NCBI RefSeq assembly: GCF_938039205.1
Contig: NZ_CALHVM010000048.1
Location: forward strand, 1-64,000
Direction of reading: 5' to 3'
Length of the DNA stretch: 64,000 nt
DNA from: an uncultured Campylobacter sp.
Lineage (GTDB): Bacteria; Campylobacterota; Campylobacteria; Campylobacterales; Campylobacteraceae
Shown here: piece after piece, positions 59,702 to 64,000 of the stretch
Position numbering within the stretch: position 1 is the first letter of the stretch
Layout: every line of letters starts with the position of its first letter
Translations under genes and position numbers: made by a program
Notes under the pieces: model-generated
Told to the model about the DNA's origin: nothing
What the model saw: only the letters and a program-made list of their open reading frames with translations
Databases searched by the model: none

Positions 59702-61846
59702 ATTTTAAGAGAATCGGTTTTAGTCGTAGTTGTTTGTTTTTTGATATTTTTCGGGATCGCCACCATCGCGCCCGCGGCAAATTTCGTAGGTAGCTTTGGC
59801 AACGCGATCGGGCTTTGGAACTTCAAGCTTTTTGGCTTTATAGCTTACGTTTACCCTTTTGTTTTTATATTTTTTGCGTATTATATTTACAAATATTTTA
59901 ACGGCTTTAACGCCGAATTTGCTCAGATGACGCTTGGAGCGACGCTGCTATTTTTGGCGTTTTTGATGTTTCAATCAGGTGCGGACGCTAGCTACGGCGG
60001 ACTGGTTGCAAACAGCATAAATGATGCGCTAAAAGACGTCGCCGGCGTGATAGGCATGTGGGTCTTTATCTTGATGCTTTTTGTACTTAGCTTTGGTCTC
60101 ATCGCGCAGGATAACATCATAGCTATCCTAAAAAAGGCTTTCGTCGAGCCCAGTGCCAATGAAGATAAATTTGAAAATATGGGTGAGGTTAAACCAAAAT
60201 TGCAAAAAAAACCTAGACAAATCAAAAAGCCTAAAGCTCAAAGCGAGTCAAATTTGAGCGAGGAAAACGGCGAAAAGCTAGAGGACGAAGACGAGCCGGA
60301 CGACGAAGACGAAGCGCAGGATGAAGGCGAGTCAAATTTAGAAGAAAAAAGTACTACTATAAACGGCGTCGAGATCCTAAATGAAGTCGCCGAAAATAAA
60401 AAACTGCTCGAACAAATGGAAAAAGGCAAGGTCGAAAAACCTAAGGATTTTGCGTTGCCGCCGCTTAAATTTTTAGCTGATCCGCCTAAAAGATCAAACA
60501 GCGTAAACGAAGCCGAAATCGATCAAAAGATCTCCGATCTACTCGATAAACTGCGCAAATTTAAAATAGATGGCGACGTCGTGCGCACCTACACGGGTCC
60601 TATCGTCACGACGTTTGAGTTTCGTCAGGCACCGCACATCAAGGTGAGTAAAATTTTAACCCTACAAGACGACCTTGCGATGGCTCTACGCGCGCAGACT
60701 ATCCGCATCCAGGCGCCGATCCCCGGCAAAGACGTCGTGGGTATCGAAGTGCCTAATAAAAACATCGAAACCGTCTATCTAAAGGAAATTTTAGATAGCG
60801 AGGTTTTCAAAAACTCGAGCAGTCCGCTAACTATCGCGCTAGGCAAGGATATCGTCGGTGCGCCTTTTATCACCGATCTAAAAAAGCTGCCTCACCTACT
60901 AATCGCGGGCACGACGGGATCCGGCAAGAGCGTAGGTATAAACGCGATGCTACTAAGTCTGCTATATCGCAACAGCCCGCAGACGCTGCGCCTGATGATG
61001 ATAGATCCAAAAATGCTGGAATTTAGCATCTATAATGACATCCCGCACCTGCTAACTCCAGTCATCACGCAGGCTAAGCAGGCTATCACCGCGCTATCAA
61101 ACATGGTCGCCGAGATGGAGCGCCGCTACAAGATCATGAGTCACACTCGCACCAAAAACATCGAAAGCTACAACGAAAAAATGAAAGAGGAGGGCGGCGA
61201 GCAGTTCCCGTATATCGTCGTGATCATCGATGAGCTGGCCGATCTCATGATGACTAGCGGCAAGGACGTGGAGCTATACATCGGACGTCTAGCTCAGATG
61301 GCCAGAGCTAGCGGCATACATCTCATCGTGGCCACCCAGCGCCCTAGCGTGGACGTCGTGACGGGGCTCATAAAGGCAAATTTGCCTAGCCGCATCAGCT
61401 ACCGCGTCGGCCAGCGTATCGATAGTAAGGTAATCCTAGATCAAATGGGCGCGGAGAGCTTGCTGGGACGCGGCGATATGCTGTTTACCCCTCCTGGAAG
61501 CCCCGGCGTCATCAGGCTGCACGCGCCGTTTGCGAGCGAGAAGGAGATCGACACGATAGTAAATTTCCTAAAAGCGCAGCAAGAGGTGGTCTATGACGAG
61601 AGATTTTTAGCCGAGGAGGGCGCTAGCGGCGGTGCGGGCACAGGCTCCGGCGCCGTAGCAGGCGAGCTAGACGAGCTCTACGAAGAGGCCAAAGAGATCG
61701 TATTAAGCGAGCAAAAAACTTCGATTAGCTATCTACAACGCCGCCTAAAAATCGGTTACAACCGCGCAGCTACGATCATCGAGCAAATGGAGCAAATGGG
61801 CGTTCTGAGCCCGATGAACGCAAAAGGGCAGCGGGATATTTTGTAA
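59702..61846 (+). CDS. ftsK: DNA translocase FtsK
   Basis: 714 residues if started at ATT 59702, which lies 6 nt after AAGGA; the next candidate, TTG 59741, has no ribosome site and would remove part of the first membrane helix. Four N-terminal helices, a Lys/Glu-rich acidic linker (about residues 155-240), then the motor: Walker A GTTGSGKS, Walker B VVIIDELADLMM, ATQRPSVDVVTG, and the C-terminal gamma winged helix (TSISYLQRRLKIGYNRAATI). It pumps DNA at the septum and activates XerCD at dif. Non-AUG start is inferred. Confidence 0.93.
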   Translation: MLRESVLVVVVCFLIFFGIATIAPAANFVGSFGNAIGLWNFKLFGFIAYVYPFVFIFFAYYIYKYFNGFNAEFAQMTLGATLLFLAFLMFQSGADASYGGLVANSINDALKDVAGVIGMWVFILMLFVLSFGLIAQDNIIAILKKAFVEPSANEDKFENMGEVKPKLQKKPRQIKKPKAQSESNLSEENGEKLEDEDEPDDEDEAQDEGESNLEEKSTTINGVEILNEVAENKKLLEQMEKGKVEKPKDFALPPLKFLADPPKRSNSVNEAEIDQKISDLLDKLRKFKIDGDVVRTYTGPIVTTFEFRQAPHIKVSKILTLQDDLAMALRAQTIRIQAPIPGKDVVGIEVPNKNIETVYLKEILDSEVFKNSSSPLTIALGKDIVGAPFITDLKKLPHLLIAGTTGSGKSVGINAMLLSLLYRNSPQTLRLMMIDPKMLEFSIYNDIPHLLTPVITQAKQAITALSNMVAEMERRYKIMSHTRTKNIESYNEKMKEEGGEQFPYIVVIIDELADLMMTSGKDVELYIGRLAQMARASGIHLIVATQRPSVDVVTGLIKANLPSRISYRVGQRIDSKVILDQMGAESLLGRGDMLFTPPGSPGVIRLHAPFASEKEIDTIVNFLKAQQEVVYDERFLAEEGASGGAGTGSGAVAGELDELYEEAKEIVLSEQKTSISYLQRRLKIGYNRAATIIEQMEQMGVLSPMNAKGQRDIL

Positions 61847-62057
61847 ATTTGGCTCAAATTTACGAGCGAATGCTGGCTGTATTTATTTTTAGATTAGCGT
61901 CATTAAATTTGAGAATAGGCGTCCTTTGCGAGTGACCCGCTTTGCACGGCATTACAAAGTTTTTGCGCGTTTAGCTAAAATCTATATTTAAATTTCCGAC
62001 TGAATTTACGGTCAAATTTTAAGCTCGTCGTTGGCGAAATTTACTGCCGAAGCAAAA
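61847..62057. other. Intergenic region between convergent genes
   Basis: 211 nt between ftsK and the minus-strand DUF3137 gene; no gene and no clear terminator with a T-run recognised. Confidence 0.4.
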
Positions 62058-63003
62058 TTATTTATAAACGTCAAGGCTTAAATTTAACTCGTCTATGACG
62101 CGTAATAGCCGCAAGACTTCGTCTTTTATGGCCTGTGCATCAGAAAGGCTTAGCGGCGGGTCTAATAGTGAACTTTCAAAACGGTTTTTTGCACCGTTTA
62201 AAAAGAGATAGAATTTATTGTCCATAAACGCCGCGCTTAGCGATACGGCACTGTCAAAACCCTGCTTAACCTCGCGTAGGCGTTGCATAAAACCGGGGCT
62301 TAAAAGATAGCGCGCTTCTATTTTGTCGTCGGTAAATACGCGAAATTCGTTGTTAAACTCCGTATCATCAAGTACCTCTTTTTCGCCAGATATTTTCGTA
62401 TTTAGCACCTTCTTATCGGCTAGTATCGTTTGTCCTTTGAAATTTTTATAAAACTCGCAGACTAGTACTGTACCGTTAAAGTCCATATATTCGTCGTATA
62501 TGACTTTGCTTACTCTCAAAAGCGCCAGATAAGGGTTTTTTGAGCCGTTTGAGTCATATGTTTTTTCTACTTTTATAGCCTCGCTTAATCGAAATTTGAC
62601 ATTAGCATAAGTACCGCTTATTTGGTCTTCGCCGTAAAAATTTACGCGCCTATATATTCCGCTTTTATAAAATTCGTTTGCGCTGATGCCTTTTTGAGGC
62701 TCGTATGTAAAATTGCTATCTATATCGGCAATTACCGTGCTAACAAAAACATTTTTGTAGAAGCTTCTATAACTCTTCCAGCGTTTTTTCTACTTTTGGA
62801 ATCCTCGGCGTGACGTATATTGGGATGACTGCAAATAAAAGAAAGAATATTTCAAAGCGTCGCTCCATAATAATAAAAATTAGTATTGGTGTGACAAATG
62901 TCGTTATAGTCATAAATGTAGCGTATTTTTTGACTATTTTTTTACACTCATTTTGCTTTTGCGTTACGGCAGCGATAGCTTCTTTTATTTTTTGATTTCT
63001 CAT
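62058..63003 (-). pseudogene. DUF3137-family membrane protein, frameshifted
   Basis: Reading from ATG 63003 (overlapping the truA stop, ATGA) gives two membrane helices (ATFMTITTFVTPILIFIIME, IFFLLFAVIPIYVTP), then a premature TAG after VEKTLEEL. One added base near 62768 continues as YRSFYKNVFVSTVIADIDSN, YEPQKGISANEFYKSGIYRR and VNFYGEDQISGTYANVKFRL through to 62058, about 314 residues matching the DUF3137 layout. The clean single-base break suggests a recent mutation or a sequence error. Function of the family is unknown. Confidence 0.75.
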
Positions 63004-63956
63004 TCGTAAAAAACTCGGTTTAAATAAAGACCGTTTGGCGGTGCGGGGATGCGCGTTAGCGGCTTTTGCTCGTAGATAGCCTGGCGCAAAAGCTCTTTTG
63101 CTTTGAGGAAATTTTCATCTCGGCAGTTGTTTGCGACTTCGTTTAAATTTGAGTTTTTAGCGTCAAATTTTGAGGCGACGCAAACCGCATGTTCGGCGGT
63201 TAAATTTGCGCCTTCGTGGCTTTTCGTCAGGATATTATCGTGGCTGTTTTTGTTTAAATTTGCTCTCAAATTTGCCGCCTCTGGGCACTCAAATTTAAAC
63301 TCCTGTGCCTGCGTTTGTCTAAATTTACCGCTTTTGGCAAGCTCAAGCGCCTTTAAAACGCTAGCGACCATGAGGCGAACCTGGGCGCGCAAAAAGCCGT
63401 TTGCTTTAAAAACGATAATCGTTTGTTCGCCGCGCTCGTAACAAAACGCTTTTGCGACGCGCCGCACTGGACTTTTGATATCGCTACCAAGCTTCATAAA
63501 CGCGCTAAAATCGTGTTCTCCGACAAAAAGTGCGAGTAGTTCGTTTGCTAAATTTAGGTCAAATTTTGGTAAAAAAGTCTCGCAAGACGATAAAAAAGGA
63601 GAAAACTCGCCGTGATTGATGACGTATCGATATGCGCGCGCCTTAGCGTCGTAGCGCGGGTGAAAGTCGTCTTTAACGCGACTTATAAATTTGACGTGAA
63701 TAGCCGGATGGGCGTGGCGGTTGATGAGAGCTTTTAGGCGCGCAAAGTCCTTAAAATGCTCGCCGCACTCCACGCAGGCTACTTGATTGTTTGCGTGCAC
63801 GCCCTTGTCTGTGCGCGAGCTGGAGATTATTTTGCTAAAGATCCCTACATGCGCTAGAGCCGCACCCAGAGCATCCTCGACGCCGTTTTCGTGCGGCTGT
63901 GTCTGCGAGCCTTGAAATTTCGACCCGTCGTAGCTAAAAACGAGTTTAAGCCGCAC
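63000..63956 (-). CDS. truA: tRNA pseudouridine(38-40) synthase
   Basis: 318 residues. Catalytic Asp in SSRTDKGVHA (about residue 50), FHPRYDAKARAYRY and FLRAQVRLMVAS motifs identify TruA. The family usually has about 240-265 residues; here about 65 residues of Asn/Lys/Glu/Ala-rich sequence (about 215-285) are inserted before the C-terminal PLTRIPAPPNGLYL. It isomerises uridines in the anticodon arm of tRNAs. Confidence 0.94.
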   Translation of the reverse strand: MRLKLVFSYDGSKFQGSQTQPHENGVEDALGAALAHVGIFSKIISSSRTDKGVHANNQVACVECGEHFKDFARLKALINRHAHPAIHVKFISRVKDDFHPRYDAKARAYRYVINHGEFSPFLSSCETFLPKFDLNLANELLALFVGEHDFSAFMKLGSDIKSPVRRVAKAFCYERGEQTIIVFKANGFLRAQVRLMVASVLKALELAKSGKFRQTQAQEFKFECPEAANLRANLNKNSHDNILTKSHEGANLTAEHAVCVASKFDAKNSNLNEVANNCRDENFLKAKELLRQAIYEQKPLTRIPAPPNGLYLNRVFYE

Positions 63957-64000
63957 TTAGTATCTTTTTAAAATTTTAGCCCTAAAGCTAAAAATCGAGG

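Overview
The window looks like a chromosomal segment of a Campylobacter species of the moderately GC-rich group (C. rectus/showae/curvus/concisus type). The evidence is the A/T-biased AAATTT-rich spacers, flagellar rod/hook genes preceded by sigma-54 promoters (GG-N10-GC), an RpoD with a long acidic insert, a flgF/flgG pair, a CiaD-like gene next to cca, and dense operons joined by ATGA overlaps. Species-level assignment is inference.

Layout. 1-256: start of a Tat-exported flavoprotein reductase. 688-8444 (minus): ileS, a 35-codon membrane peptide, gatA, guaB, metX, xseB and a nitrilase-fold protein whose catalytic residues appear lost. 8566-13910: cinA-like gene, exported rhodanese, and an FbpABC-type iron importer whose permease is frameshifted in a T8 tract. 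13934-18606 (minus): membrane proteins plus a FecCD/BtuCD-type importer whose binding protein is also frameshifted. 18684-20567 (minus): rpoD. 20794-22965: flgF and flgG. 23345-27225: azlCD, asparaginase, a DUF1877 protein and a LysE exporter. 27317-30206: a response regulator, an exported YD-like protein, a histidine kinase lacking a sensor domain, and a 28-residue membrane peptide behind three tandem 11-bp repeats. 30523-38079: leuDB, small proteins including a CiaD-like one, cca, trmL, an exported nuclease/phosphatase and glyS.

38.5-55.86 kb is a mobile element (defective prophage or satellite). It has a P4-type integrase beside tRNA-Leu(CAA), an S24-type repressor with a typical operator/promoter, and a long early operon of small genes with a rolling-circle-type Rep, DNA methylase, helicase, YopX, KilAC antirepressor and XRE regulator. 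One isolated tail tape-measure gene is the only virion gene. Between tape measure and repressor sits an AT-rich three-gene cargo operon (TIGR04255-like protein, small exported-like protein, and a protein with an SNSCD motif), the best candidate for an undescribed, possibly defensive, system.

55.86-64.0 kb returns to housekeeping: tRNA-Leu, HU, yaaA, sigma-54-driven flgL, ftsK, a frameshifted DUF3137 gene and truA.

Notable cross-cutting signals are two diverged copies of an unannotated intergenic element whose nested hairpin shows compensatory changes; genes that appear to start at ATT or ATA behind good ribosome binding sites; and three single-base frameshifts in otherwise well-conserved genes.
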